Both the position numbers and the translations under genes were made by a program. The notes under the pieces were generated by a model that was given only the letters and a program-made list of their open reading frames with translations, ran no database searches and had not been told where the DNA came from. A stretch of 64,000 bases of DNA from Dyella thiooxydans (lineage in GTDB: Bacteria > Pseudomonadota > Gammaproteobacteria > Xanthomonadales > Rhodanobacteraceae). The DNA lies in contig NZ_CP014841.1 in assembly GCF_001641285.1 (NCBI RefSeq), positions 372,001-436,000 of the forward strand, written 5' to 3'. This document shows, one piece after another, positions 54,370 to 63,378 of the stretch (the first letter of the stretch is position 1; every line of letters starts with the position of its first letter).

Positions 54370-54702
54370 TCAGTGCTTCTGCGCAGCCCGGTATGCGCTG
54401 GCGCTCATGCCCATCACGCTGCGGAACACGCGCAGAAAATGCCATGGGCTGAGGCCGGCCAAGTGTGCCAGCACATCCAGCGACGGCGCACCGCCGTCTT
54501 CGTGCGCGCGGGTTTCGATCCAGCTCGCGGCATCGGAAACCCGGCACGCATCGCGCGCCGTCGGCGCGACTGACGAAGGACGGTGGACGGCATCGACATG
54601 CAGTGCGCCGGCGGCCGGCTCGATGGCGGCTTCTTCCAGCGCGGCGGGATCCGCCAGGTGCGTGGATGCAAGTCGTTCCGACAGCCCGGTCAATGCCGGC
54701 AA
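54370..54702 (-). pseudogene. Truncated AraC-family regulator
   Basis: The frame holds one HTH of an AraC C-terminal domain (ASWIETRAHEDGG, LDVLAHLAGLSPWHFLRVFRSVMGMSASAYRAAQKH) and then stops. The second HTH and nearly all of the ligand-binding half are missing. The upstream sequence belongs to a different remnant (TonB receptor). This looks like a fused or deleted remnant. Confidence 0.6.
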
Positions 54703-55061
54703 AGGTGGCAGCTGAGGGCGATCGCCTGTCCGTCCCGCGCAAGCGCCACGCTGTACTCGCCGAGTGGAAGGTCCGATGCCGCGTAGCGGCCAATAGCGCC
54801 CACTGTCATCGTTCGACAGGCACTGGTGTGCTCGTTGTGTGTGGTGACCCTGTCGCCCGCAGGCACCTCGCCTGCGGCGGTGCCCGCGGTGGACTGCGCA
54901 CTGGCCGGGGAGATGCCTGCCGCGGCCAAGGCACCTGCGACACAGGCCGAAGCCAGACCACGGGCGACACGATGGGAGAGGGAGCGAATCGAGAGGGTAT
55001 GGTTCAGAGCGGCGACCTTCTTATCGAAGGGGGAAGGGGATAGATTGCCTGGGGGCGGCAT
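54690..55061 (-). pseudogene. N-terminal remnant of Oar-type TonB-dependent receptor
   Basis: The frame contains LNHTLSIRSLSHRVARGLAS, a signal peptide ending in SPASAQ, then STAGTAAGEVPAGDRVTTHNEHT and VGAIGRYAASDLPLGEYSVALARDGQAIA. This is the leader plus carboxypeptidase-regulatory-like domain that opens Xanthomonadales Oar-like receptors. The barrel is absent, and the usual initiator before NHTLS is a CTG codon here. The reading frame ends where the AraC remnant begins. Confidence 0.6.
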
Positions 55062-55223
55062 TTACCCGTACACAACATGCGCGGACCCTGCGTTCGATCG
55101 CGGCACGCCGCCGAACGTCTCGATGCACATCGTCCGCTGCCATCCGGCGGGTGGTTCCACCGGATGGCGACACGCAGGCGAGTTGTCTGCGACATCTGCC
55201 CGGATGGGCAAGAAATCGTCCGG

Positions 55224-55319
55224 TCATGCCAGCAGCATGCTGACAACGCCGATCGCGCAGATCAGCACGCAGCTTCCGAACAGGCTCCGCAGCAGCAGGG
55301 TTTCGATTTTGAATGACAT
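55224..55319 (-). CDS. 31-residue single-pass membrane peptide
   Basis: ATG at 55319 preceded by GGAGAG. The 31 residues MSFKIETLLLRSLFGSCVLI and CAIGVVSMLLA form one membrane helix with a basic N terminus. It is too short for standard gene callers. No homologue recognised. Confidence 0.5.
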   Translation of the reverse strand: MSFKIETLLLRSLFGSCVLICAIGVVSMLLA

Positions 55320-55660
55320 GGCGGCTCTCCGTTGAGTGAGGTTGAAGCTTTCAACGGTGGAAGTGGCAAGGGCCGTGCCAGCACGCGCGTGCCGTCGGAA
55401 AGCGCATGGCTACGGCGTTTTCGCCCTCGCCTGGAAAAAGCGCCGTCCGTCCGCGGACACTCGCTGCGGACAACGGACGCGATGCGGACAGCGTCGTCCG
55501 CAGTTCTGCGAACTTCGCTCGGGTGTCCCCGGGACGCACGTCGTATCGAGCGGTGAGCGGGGCGACGACGGCGGCGGTGCGGCAGGTTGGCTATCTGCGC
55601 GTGGACATGCCCGGCGCAGTACTCCCGCCATCGGATTTGGTGCAGTTCCCGCAGGTAGCG

Positions 55661-55741
55661 ATGCCGCTGGGAAAGGGCGGTGGTCAGGGCGCGCTTTTCA
55701 TGGCGCCCGCTGTGCAATTTCGACTCTGAAACCCGTTCTTG
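55661..55741. repeat. CAGAGTGCACTTT-family palindromic element F
   Basis: A degenerate copy: GGTCAGGGCGCGCTTTTCA on the left with TTTCGACTCTGAAACCC on the right. The region 55320-55753 otherwise holds no gene. Confidence 0.5.
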
Positions 55742-55753
55742 AACAACCCGCGA

Positions 55754-57412
55754 TCAGATGAACCTGCTCCCTTTTTTTTTGCCCTCACTCCCCGAAAAAA
55801 CGCATACGCCCAATGCCTGGCTCTTGGCCTGGTACATGGCGGCGTCCGCGGCGCGCAGGTAGTCGTCGGTGGTGGCGAAGCCGGCCCGGCTGCTGACCAC
55901 GCCGATGCTCGCGCCGCAAGTCACGGTGTGCGGGCCGATGCGGTAGGGGGCCGCGAGCGCGGCGGCAATCTGGTGGGCACGGTCGGTTGCGTCGGCGTGA
56001 TCGACCGACTCGAGCAGCACGTTGAACTCATCTCCGCTCATGCGAGCGACGAGATCGATCGCCCGCACGCAGGATTCGAGCCGGCGCGCCACCTGCTGCA
56101 GGAGCTGGTCGCCCACATGGTGTCCAAGGGTGTCATTGACGGCCTTGAACCGATCGAGGTCCAGCAGCAGCACCGCAAACATGGTGTTGTCGCCCGCAGT
56201 CCGCGGCTCGCCGCCTCTGGACGCCCGGTCCTGATGCAGCGCGATGGCGTGCTCGAGGCGATCGCGAAACAACGGCCGGCCGGGCAGGTTGGTCAGGGCG
56301 TCGTAGGAGCTGCCGCGTTCGGCCAGGTCGCTCAGTGACCCGGCCATCCGCACGGCGACGCCGTCTTCGAACTGGGCGACCCCGCGCCAATTGAGCCACA
56401 CCGATCGTCCCGATCCGTGGCGCGCGCGGAAATCCACCGAAAAGTTCGGGCGGTTGCCCGACAGGTGCCGGCGGTACGCCGCTTGCACGCGCTCGTGGTC
56501 ATCGGGATCGATGAGCTGTTGCAGAAAGTTCCAGCCGCCATCGTGCAGGTGGCCGCCGTCGTCCAGCCCGATAATCTCATTGAAGCGTTGGGACACATGC
56601 AGCACGTCCGTCTGCAGGTTCCAATCCCAGATGCCGTCATTGGATCCGCGGGTGGCGAGCGCATAGCGGTTGTCCGATTGCAGCAGTTCGAGCTCGGTGT
56701 TTTTCTGCTGGGTCACGTCGATCATCAGGCCGATCATGCGATTCGGACGTCCCTTGTCGACATCCACGCGACACAGGTCGCGCACCCAGACGACCTTGCC
56801 GGATTTGGCAATCAGCCGGTAACTCATCTCGTACGCATAACTGTGCGTCGCGTGGTATGCGGCATCGTCGATGACCAGTGCCGCCGGCAGGTCATCGGGA
56901 TGTACGTGATGCCGCCAGAAGCCCGGGTCGGACCGCCACTCTTCCACCGTGTAGCCGAAGAGGCGCTCGACCTGCGGGCTGAGGAACGTATTGCCCACAC
57001 CGAGCTCGGCCTCCCAGACCACGCCGTCGATGGTTTCCAGCAGCCGCAGGAAGCGCTGGCGGACCTCGATCAGCACCTGCTCGGTGATCTCGGTGATCTC
57101 GATCAGCACACCCTGGCGACTGATCACCCGATCTGCCGCGTCGGTCTTCGGCTGCATATGCAGACGCATCCAGCGATAGTCCGACGTTGCCAGGCGCAAC
57201 CGGAACACCGGCATGCCTGCTCTCAGGGTTCCCGTGTCGTCGGGATGCACGAAGTCGAGCAGGGACCGGCCGAGCGCCTCATCCACCGAATGGCCGGTGA
57301 GCTTGTGCCAGGCGGGATTCAGGTAGGTGATGGTCCACAGCGCATCCGTCTGCACCACCGCCTCGGGAAGCAGTTGCAGCAGTTCTCCGGGCGACGTGGG
57401 GGGGACGGCCAT
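55754..57412 (-). CDS. PAS-PAS-PAS diguanylate cyclase
   Basis: A 552-residue cytoplasmic-looking protein with three PAS sensory segments (about residues 8-115, 120-240 and 245-360) and a C-terminal GGDEF domain. The catalytic motif is the variant SGDEF at 459-463, and RAID at 450-453 sits five residues before it, the expected c-di-GMP inhibitory I-site. It should make c-di-GMP in response to a small-molecule or redox signal. ATG 57412 has a GAGGAT ribosome site. A run of nine A residues (coding strand) lies in the last codons. Confidence 0.92.
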   Translation of the reverse strand: MAVPPTSPGELLQLLPEAVVQTDALWTITYLNPAWHKLTGHSVDEALGRSLLDFVHPDDTGTLRAGMPVFRLRLATSDYRWMRLHMQPKTDAADRVISRQGVLIEITEITEQVLIEVRQRFLRLLETIDGVVWEAELGVGNTFLSPQVERLFGYTVEEWRSDPGFWRHHVHPDDLPAALVIDDAAYHATHSYAYEMSYRLIAKSGKVVWVRDLCRVDVDKGRPNRMIGLMIDVTQQKNTELELLQSDNRYALATRGSNDGIWDWNLQTDVLHVSQRFNEIIGLDDGGHLHDGGWNFLQQLIDPDDHERVQAAYRRHLSGNRPNFSVDFRARHGSGRSVWLNWRGVAQFEDGVAVRMAGSLSDLAERGSSYDALTNLPGRPLFRDRLEHAIALHQDRASRGGEPRTAGDNTMFAVLLLDLDRFKAVNDTLGHHVGDQLLQQVARRLESCVRAIDLVARMSGDEFNVLLESVDHADATDRAHQIAAALAAPYRIGPHTVTCGASIGVVSSRAGFATTDDYLRAADAAMYQAKSQALGVCVFSGSEGKKKGSRFI

Positions 57413-57587
57413 TTGTCTTTTATCCTCACCGAAGCGCTGGCATCCAGTCCAGCGAAAGCAGGGAGCGGGCGCACCGGGGAGGCGGCCGGCACTCCGCGGT
57501 GGAGCCCGATCCTGAACGGTTTGTCCGGTGGGGTGAGCGGGGCCTCGATCGCGACATGGCGGCGCCCCGGGCATGCTGGCCGACCCG

Positions 57588-57684
57588 ACAACTGCCCGGC
57601 ATCCACAGCGAGCTGACGCTGGTCGGCGGAAAGATCGTCTACGACAGCGGTCTGCTCACCGGGAAATCGCGGTCGGGGCATTGA
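57588..57684 (+). pseudogene. C-terminal amidohydrolase remnant
   Basis: A short frame ending ELTLVGGKIVYDSGLL, typical of the last strand of amidohydrolases such as YtcJ-like proteins. The upstream catalytic part is absent, and the adjacent bases are Arg/Pro-rich non-coding sequence. Confidence 0.5.
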
Positions 57685-57785
57685 CCGGCGGGGAACGGGG
57701 GCGCAGGCAATCCGGCCGGGATCATCGCCCCCGGCCCCTCTGCGGCTTGCCCGCCGGGGAGCGATCCGGCGGGAGCCCGGCGCGG

Positions 57786-58289
57786 CTAGTGCGCGCCGTT
57801 CAGCAGCTCGTTCAACTGCGCGAACTGCTCCGCCGCGCAGTCGCTGCCGCCGGACGCCATGGTCTCGTCCAGCGCCTCCTTCGACGGATGGAGGTCGTGC
57901 ATGACGACACGCGTCTGCCCGTCCTGTTCCTCGAAGGTCACCGTGGTGACCGCACCGCCGTCGCCGCCCTCCTCGTTGGTCCAGACCACCTTGGAGCAGG
58001 GCGTCACCTCCAGGTAGCGGCCGAAGAACGTCATCGGCTGGTCCGACGAGGGGTGGCCGAGCTCGAGGCGGTAGGTGCCGCCCGTGCGGGCGTCCATCTC
58101 GCAGGCCAGGAAGGTGATGCCGAACGAGGCCGGCGTCCACCATTGGCGGAACAGATCCGGCTTGGTCCACGCCTCGAATACGCGGCGCGCCGGTGCGTCG
58201 AACAGGCGCGTCACCACCATTTCACGGTCGGAGACCCGCTTCACGTCGGTGGCATGGTTGCCACTGGCAGTCTCTTTTTCTGCATCCAC
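57786..58289 (-). CDS. AHSA1/SRPBCC-domain protein
   Basis: A 167-residue START-like protein: VVTRLFDAPARRVFEAWTKPDLFRQWWTPASFG, GGTYRLEL, and TTVTFEEQDGQTRVVMHD match the AHSA1 (activator of Hsp90 ATPase-like) group. It binds hydrophobic ligands in a helix-grip cavity. It precedes the VOC gene on the same strand. Confidence 0.85.
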   Translation of the reverse strand: MDAEKETASGNHATDVKRVSDREMVVTRLFDAPARRVFEAWTKPDLFRQWWTPASFGITFLACEMDARTGGTYRLELGHPSSDQPMTFFGRYLEVTPCSKVVWTNEEGGDGGAVTTVTFEEQDGQTRVVMHDLHPSKEALDETMASGGSDCAAEQFAQLNELLNGAH

Positions 58290-58376
58290 CAGCCTTCTCC
58301 TGCGGTTTGGGAAACGGGGGGCACAACAGGGGCGGGTTCGCTGTTTTGCGACTCGAACCCATCCCGCCTGGCTTGC

Positions 58377-58790
58377 TCAGGCGTGCGGTGGGATGGCGTT
58401 GGGGTCCATCCACATCACTTCCCAGATATGACCATCGGGATCCTCGAAGCTGCGTCCGTACATGAAGCCGTAGTCCTGCACGGGCGTGGGGTCAGCTTTG
58501 CCGCCGGCGCTGCTGGCCTTGGCGACCAGGCTGGACACCTCGTCGCGGCTGTCTGCCGACAGGCAAAGCAGCACCTGCGCGTTCGCGTGCGCATCGACGA
58601 TCGGCTTGCTGGTGAACTGGCGCCACTTCTCGTGGGTGAGAAGCATCGCGTGAATCGTGTCCGAGAACACCATGCACGCGGCGGTATCGTCACTGAAGGC
58701 GGGGTTGTTGCCTGCGCCCAACGCCTCGTAGAACGCCTTCGACCGCTCCAGGTCCTTCACCGGCAGGTTGATGAAGATCAGCTTGCTCAT
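58377..58790 (-). CDS. VOC-family (glyoxalase/bleomycin-resistance-like) protein
   Basis: A 137-residue protein: LIFINLPVKDLERSKAFYEALGA opening, and the closing FEDPDGHIWEVMWMDP with the metal-ligand-type His/Glu pair. It lies 87 bases upstream of the AHSA1 gene on the same strand, a pairing often seen for stress-response small-molecule proteins. Substrate unknown. Confidence 0.88.
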   Translation of the reverse strand: MSKLIFINLPVKDLERSKAFYEALGAGNNPAFSDDTAACMVFSDTIHAMLLTHEKWRQFTSKPIVDAHANAQVLLCLSADSRDEVSSLVAKASSAGGKADPTPVQDYGFMYGRSFEDPDGHIWEVMWMDPNAIPPHA

Positions 58791-59303
58791 GCACTTTTCC
58801 TTTGGATGGATGCCGCGGCGGGATCGCCGCGTCGTTGAGCCGACGAACGGGGCGGAAGGAAATCGACAGGCCCCCGGGGCGGAACGGGCGCCGGATCCGG
58901 CGCTCCGGTGTCTGGCGGACCTGGCCGGCTGGGCCGGACGGGTGGATTGGCTCGACATGGTGGGGCGGAAGCCTTTTCCGGGAGGCGACCGGAGGCCAGG
59001 GAATTCGTGCCCCATGGCCGTAGGAGAGGGTGCTCCCTGGCCTGGGCTCCGGATCCACACGGCGCCGGGGCCGGCGCGATGGATGAGGGCGGCGAACCCG
59101 GGCCCGTTCGGCCTCTCCAGGACGATGGGCCCAGTGCGACAGCCGGACTGAATGGCGTCCAGCATGCCGGCATCGCGCCGCGTGTCGGGACCGTCGCGGG
59201 AAAGGCGAGGGGGCTCTGCATGTCGGAGAGAAAGGCCGCGGGCGGATCGCGCTGTCCGATGGCGCCTGCAGTGAAGCGTCGAGTCCGCTCCCTCTGCGGA
59301 GAC
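58791..59303. other. Intergenic, nothing recognised
   Basis: 513 bases of GC-rich DNA without a supported frame, terminator or repeat. Confidence 0.5.
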
Positions 59304-59846
59304 CTACCAGATCAGGTCGTCCGGTACCTGGAACCGGGCGTAGTAGGCGTCGTCCTCGCTGGCTGGTGCCTCGGATCCGCCGCGGCCGTGATCGAGGACG
59401 ATGGCGCCGGCATCGCGCTCGTAGATCTTCTCGGCTGCGGCGCGGGGGATCAGTTCGTAGCCCTGGTCGAGCCGCGCGATCACCAGCGTGCCGCTGGCGA
59501 GCTGGCTGCGCAGGGCTTCGTTCACCAGCACGCTGCGGATCGCCTTGCCGTCGGTGAAGCGATAGTCGATCTCGCCGCTGCGCTTGACCCTGTGCGTGTC
59601 GATGATCTGGCGAATCTGCGCGCGCAGCTCGGCGGCACGGGCCTGGGCATTGCGCTCGGCGGCCAGCGCGCGGTCGCGTTCGCCGCGCTCCGCCTTCAGG
59701 CGTTCCACATCGACGCCCTGCTCCCGCGGCACCGCCGCGCCCTGCTTGCCCTGCTTCTGCTTGGCCTGCTCGCGCGCTACCTGGTTGACCTTGGCCTTGT
59801 TGACCAGGCCTGCCTTGAGAAGTTGATCCTGCAGGGGGTTGCGCAC
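59304..59846 (-). CDS. DUF2058-family (YaiL-like) protein
   Basis: A 180-residue protein. MRNPLQDQLLKAGLVNKAKVNQVAREQAKQKQGK is the family signature, followed by a charged coiled region and a C-terminal domain (IDTHRVKRSGEIDYRFTDGKAIRSVLVNEALRSQLASG). It starts with GTG at 59846. The family is nucleoid-associated-like in some descriptions, but its role is not established. Confidence 0.9.
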   Translation of the reverse strand: MRNPLQDQLLKAGLVNKAKVNQVAREQAKQKQGKQGAAVPREQGVDVERLKAERGERDRALAAERNAQARAAELRAQIRQIIDTHRVKRSGEIDYRFTDGKAIRSVLVNEALRSQLASGTLVIARLDQGYELIPRAAAEKIYERDAGAIVLDHGRGGSEAPASEDDAYYARFQVPDDLIW

Positions 59847-59987
59847 GGTAGGGTCACGTCGTGAATGGGCAGGCCATTGTAGTGCCGTGGTCGAACGGAA
59901 CGGAGTCTGATTTGCCCGATCTGTATAGGAAGCAGGGGCCGGGCGCACGGTCTTGAAGCGAGCGACTCACCGCCCCCGTGGGTCACA

Positions 59988-60152
59988 CTATCTGATCGGT
60001 CCTGGCGGAGCAGCGCAAACAACAGCAACTCGTGATCCCGCGCCCCAGAAGTCCGCTTCACGCCAACGTCCCTCCTGGGCAAAGCCCAGCTTGAGGACAA
60101 GCTTCAAGGCGGCGTTCTGCGGTTGGATCTGGTGTACCGCTTCCTGGCGCCT
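59988..60152 (-). pseudogene. C-terminal GNAT acetyltransferase remnant
   Basis: The frame VHQIQPQNAALKLVLKLGFA then QEGRWREADFWGAGS matches the acetyl-CoA-binding C terminus of RimJ-type GNAT enzymes. The N-terminal 100 or so residues are missing upstream. Confidence 0.55.
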
Positions 60153-60181
60153 GTTTGCTTTCGCGACGTGGCACCAGGGCA

Positions 60182-61738
60182 TCAATCCGTACCACCTTTC
60201 GTGGCCCCCTTGTTGGCTGCCTTCAGCAGGGCAAGCACCTGCTTCCAGGGCGTCGGCCCCTGATGCATGGCGAACACCGTGCGCACGTCCAGGTGCGCGC
60301 GGTCGACTGCCTGCGCCACCTCGGCCATCAGCTCCGGCTGGTACAGCGCGCCGGATTTCGGATCGAGCACCAGCGTGTCGCTCGCGTACAGCAGTCTGGA
60401 TGCCGGGAAATAGACCATGTACTGGCGTCCCGTATCCGCGCCGCGAAGCGGGTAAAGCTCGATCCGTTGCGCGCCGCTGCCGATCACGGTGCGGCCGGAC
60501 ACGATGCGCCAGTCGGGAGCGGCCGGCTGGCGCTGAAGGTGGTCCGGGTGGATCCGGTGGGGCGCGTCCACCAGGCGCTGCAGCAGGGGCAGGTTGAGGT
60601 CGAGCGCGTAGACCGGCAGGTGCCGGGCGACCGCTTCGCGCACGCCGGCGGCGTGCGGCCACGAATCGGAGGTGGTCAGCACCGCCTTGATCGGGAGATC
60701 GGGATAGCGCTGCCTGGCCAGGTCGAGCAGGCCCGCGGTATAGACCGGCGAGATCGGCGACTCGAGCACCACCACGCCGTCGTCCTGCTTGATCAGCGCG
60801 GTGTTCCAGGCGCCGGGGTAAAGGTCCACGCCCGGTGCCAGTGCGACCGGATGCTTGCCATCGAACGGCAGCTCCCAGCGACTGGCGAAGGTCCCGTCGG
60901 CCGGCCGCGCGTGGGTGGTGTCGAAGGTGCTCGCTGGCGTGGCTCCATCGATGGTTACCGTGAGCACCTGGGTCGAGCGCCAGACCTTGCCGTTGCGCTC
61001 CTCGATGCGCGTGCTCGGATAGTGGAAGCCGTCGACCAGGATCCAGTTGTCGTAGTCGATCTGCTCGCTGACGTCGCCCCAGGCGTACCAGAAGTCGTCG
61101 AAGGTGCGTGTCCGCTGCAGCGCATCCGGCAGGTGGGTCACCGGATCGAGCAGGACCTGCCAGGTGCGGCCGTCCACGTCGAAAGCCAGGCTTGTGTGCA
61201 GTACGCCGTGCAGCATCTGCGGCTTCCCGTAGCGCAGATGAGTGGCGTGATCTGCAGTGAGCAGCAGGCGCATCGGCTCCATCTGCAGCCGCTCGTCCAG
61301 GACGACTCGGGCATTCCCCGGCAGTGGCTGGCTGCGCTCGCCGCTGCGGTAGTCGCCTCCCTGGGGCGTCATCACCAAGGTGGAGGTGATGTCGGTGGGG
61401 CTGGTGCCGCCGGCCTGCGGCCAGGTCAGCGTCTGCTCGCTGCGCACGCGTGCGCCGGCGAAGTCCAGCCACTCGTGGTAGCGCTGGTACGAGGCCAGGA
61501 ACGGCTCCTGACGATAGGACTGCTCCATCAGCAGCGTGTGGCCCATGCCCTGCCATTCGATGTGCGACACGGACTGGAGCCGGGCCCGCCCGCCCATCGC
61601 GTCGATGGCGGTATCCAGACAGGCACGCGGGGTGAGCGTCCCGCAGCCCGGTGCGTTGCCGGCGGTGGCAGCGGGCAATGCGACCAAGGGGGCCAGGGCG
61701 ATGACGAGGGCGGATGCACGTCGGGACAGGGCTGGCAT
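60182..61738 (-). CDS. Metallo-beta-lactamase-fold protein with lost metal ligands
   Basis: A 518-residue exported protein with a signal peptide (cleavage near ATAGN), a large N-terminal beta domain and a C-terminal MBL-like fold. The canonical HxHxDH site is replaced by SDSWPH in LTTSDSWPHAAGVREAV, so two His and the Asp are lost. A later LYASDTLVLDPKSG and AMHQGP segment retain Asp and His. It is probably non-hydrolytic, or uses a different site. No pathway context. Confidence 0.75.
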   Translation of the reverse strand: MPALSRRASALVIALAPLVALPAATAGNAPGCGTLTPRACLDTAIDAMGGRARLQSVSHIEWQGMGHTLLMEQSYRQEPFLASYQRYHEWLDFAGARVRSEQTLTWPQAGGTSPTDITSTLVMTPQGGDYRSGERSQPLPGNARVVLDERLQMEPMRLLLTADHATHLRYGKPQMLHGVLHTSLAFDVDGRTWQVLLDPVTHLPDALQRTRTFDDFWYAWGDVSEQIDYDNWILVDGFHYPSTRIEERNGKVWRSTQVLTVTIDGATPASTFDTTHARPADGTFASRWELPFDGKHPVALAPGVDLYPGAWNTALIKQDDGVVVLESPISPVYTAGLLDLARQRYPDLPIKAVLTTSDSWPHAAGVREAVARHLPVYALDLNLPLLQRLVDAPHRIHPDHLQRQPAAPDWRIVSGRTVIGSGAQRIELYPLRGADTGRQYMVYFPASRLLYASDTLVLDPKSGALYQPELMAEVAQAVDRAHLDVRTVFAMHQGPTPWKQVLALLKAANKGATKGGTD

Positions 61739-61962
61739 GGTCGTTCCGGCAGTGGGGAAGGGGAGACCCTAGCGACCGGTATGCGGGCCTGCCTGTAGCG
61801 TCAGTCATGCCGTGACCGATGGCAGGGATGCGCTGCCCCGGAGACTTCTGCCATCGCCAACGGTGCCGCGCTACGCCGGGGGATCCAGGCTGTCGGTGCA
61901 TCGGTTCCGCCGCCGGCAACGCACCTTCGATCGCCGCGCCGAGTCGGGCGCGGCTCGGCATC

Positions 61963-62343
61963 TCATGCGTACTGCGCGACGCCGTTGCCGAACGACCAGT
62001 TCTCCCGCGCGGTTTCCACCAGGTTGATGAACACGTCTTCCGGGCGCAGCCCAGGTGCGGTGGCGAGCTTTTCCGCTACGCGGCGATAGAAAGCCTGCTT
62101 CTGCGCCATCGTGCGGCTGTTGTTGCAGACGATCTGCACGATCACCAGGTCGTCGCTGCGCTCGATGCCGAGGTACTGCGGATCGCAGTCGAACTCCGCG
62201 GGATCGTGCTGGTGGACCAGGATGAAACGGTCGTCCTCCGGCACGCCGAAGGTCTCGCGCATGGCTTCGTAGACGCCGTTGCGCAGGGCGGCGAGATGGG
62301 CGGCGGGCTTGCCGCGACGCAGCGAGATGCGGACGAGGGGCAT
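61963..62343 (-). CDS. Tautomerase-family protein
   Basis: A 126-residue protein of the 4-oxalocrotonate tautomerase superfamily with N-terminal proline (MPLVRISLRRGKPAAHLAALRNGVYEAM), and later FINLVETARENWSFGNG. Proline 2 acts as general base in the family. It is the third gene of the LysR-linked minus-strand run. Confidence 0.88.
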   Translation of the reverse strand: MPLVRISLRRGKPAAHLAALRNGVYEAMRETFGVPEDDRFILVHQHDPAEFDCDPQYLGIERSDDLVIVQIVCNNSRTMAQKQAFYRRVAEKLATAPGLRPEDVFINLVETARENWSFGNGVAQYA

Positions 62344-62366
62344 GGGGGTTCTCCTTCGAAGGGTGG

Positions 62367-62939
62367 TCAGTGCGAAATCGCGGCCTGCGAGACGTGGCCG
62401 ACGCGGTAGAGGCGGCATGCGTTGTCGGTGAGCCCGGCACGGAAGTCGGGCCACAGGCGGAAGCGCACCAGCGTCCAACTGGTGGGCTCGAAGGCGGTCA
62501 CGGCGGCCAGGGCTCCTTCGGTCAAGGCCGCATGGGCCATGTCGCTCTCGCGCTCCCGCCAACGTTCCATCCATGCGTCCTCGGGGATGGGGACGATCTC
62601 GCGGCTGGCGCAGACCGCCGTGGACAGGTCGCCTGACGACAGCGCCTGCCAGACCGACCACGCCTGAACGGTGGGGCGTCCGAAGTCCCGTGTCAGCGCG
62701 GCAAAGCCGGCTCCGCCCAGGAAGGCGTTCATGCCTTCGCCGTCGTGCCACAGGTAGAAGGGGGCGTAGCGGTTGGTGCCGCCCGGCAGCACCGGGTCGT
62801 CGGACATCGAGTAGAGCCAGGCCTTGAATCCGATGCCGGGAAAGCCATCGAGCAGGTGGCCCTTCTCGGCGATCCGGCGGCGGATGACCGTCATGTCGTA
62901 GTCGGCGGGCAGGGTGATCTCGTACTGCATCGCGAGCAT
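62367..62939 (-). CDS. DUF4865-family protein
   Basis: A 190-residue protein (MQYEITLPADYDMTVIRRRIAEKGHLLDGFPGIGFKAWL) matching DUF4865, a family usually next to LysR regulators, tautomerases and CMD proteins. An ATG at 62930 is the alternative start. No activity is known. Confidence 0.88.
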   Translation of the reverse strand: MLAMQYEITLPADYDMTVIRRRIAEKGHLLDGFPGIGFKAWLYSMSDDPVLPGGTNRYAPFYLWHDGEGMNAFLGGAGFAALTRDFGRPTVQAWSVWQALSSGDLSTAVCASREIVPIPEDAWMERWRERESDMAHAALTEGALAAVTAFEPTSWTLVRFRLWPDFRAGLTDNACRLYRVGHVSQAAISH

Positions 62940-62949
62940 GGCGGCGTCC

Positions 62950-63270
62950 TCAGTGGCTGTCGTCGAGCTGGCGCAGCACGGCGAGGGTGGACATGGCCAC
63001 CGGCCAACCGCCGTAGAAGGCCAGGTGGGTGGTCAGCTCGACCAGCTCTTCATCGGTGAGGCCGTTGTCGCGCGCGCGGCGCAGGTGGAACGGCAGCTGC
63101 TCCGTGCGGTTGAGTGCGATCAGCGCGGCGACCGTGGCGATGCTGCGTTCGCGCGGGGCGAGGCCGGGGCGTGCCCAGATATCGCCGAACAGCACCTCGT
63201 CGGTGAGCTCGGCCAGCTTGGGGGCGATGTCGCCGATGGCCTTGCGGGCGTGGTGGGGATCGTGCGGCAT
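62950..63270 (-). CDS. Carboxymuconolactone decarboxylase-family protein
   Basis: A 106-residue CMD/AhpD-like protein: KLAELTDEVLFGDIWARPGLAPRERSIATVAALIA and LTDEELVELTTHLAFYGGWPVAMSTL. The single-domain form lacks the CxxC of AhpD, pointing to a decarboxylase-like or unassigned activity. It is the promoter-proximal gene of the run that faces the LysR gene. Confidence 0.9.
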   Translation of the reverse strand: MPHDPHHARKAIGDIAPKLAELTDEVLFGDIWARPGLAPRERSIATVAALIALNRTEQLPFHLRRARDNGLTDEELVELTTHLAFYGGWPVAMSTLAVLRQLDDSH

Positions 63271-63378
63271 CGTGCGGCCTCGTCGCATGTGGGTTGACGG
63301 GGCGTAACGTACCGCCGCAGGATAATCCCGGAAATCAGAATTTTTTGAACGTTATATCCATAAAAACGGGATGATCAG

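Noticed and set aside
54350-54793. 147-residue minus-strand frame
   Set aside because: Arg/Ser/Pro-rich shadow. The alternative frame 54370-54702 shows the real AraC helix-turn-helix.
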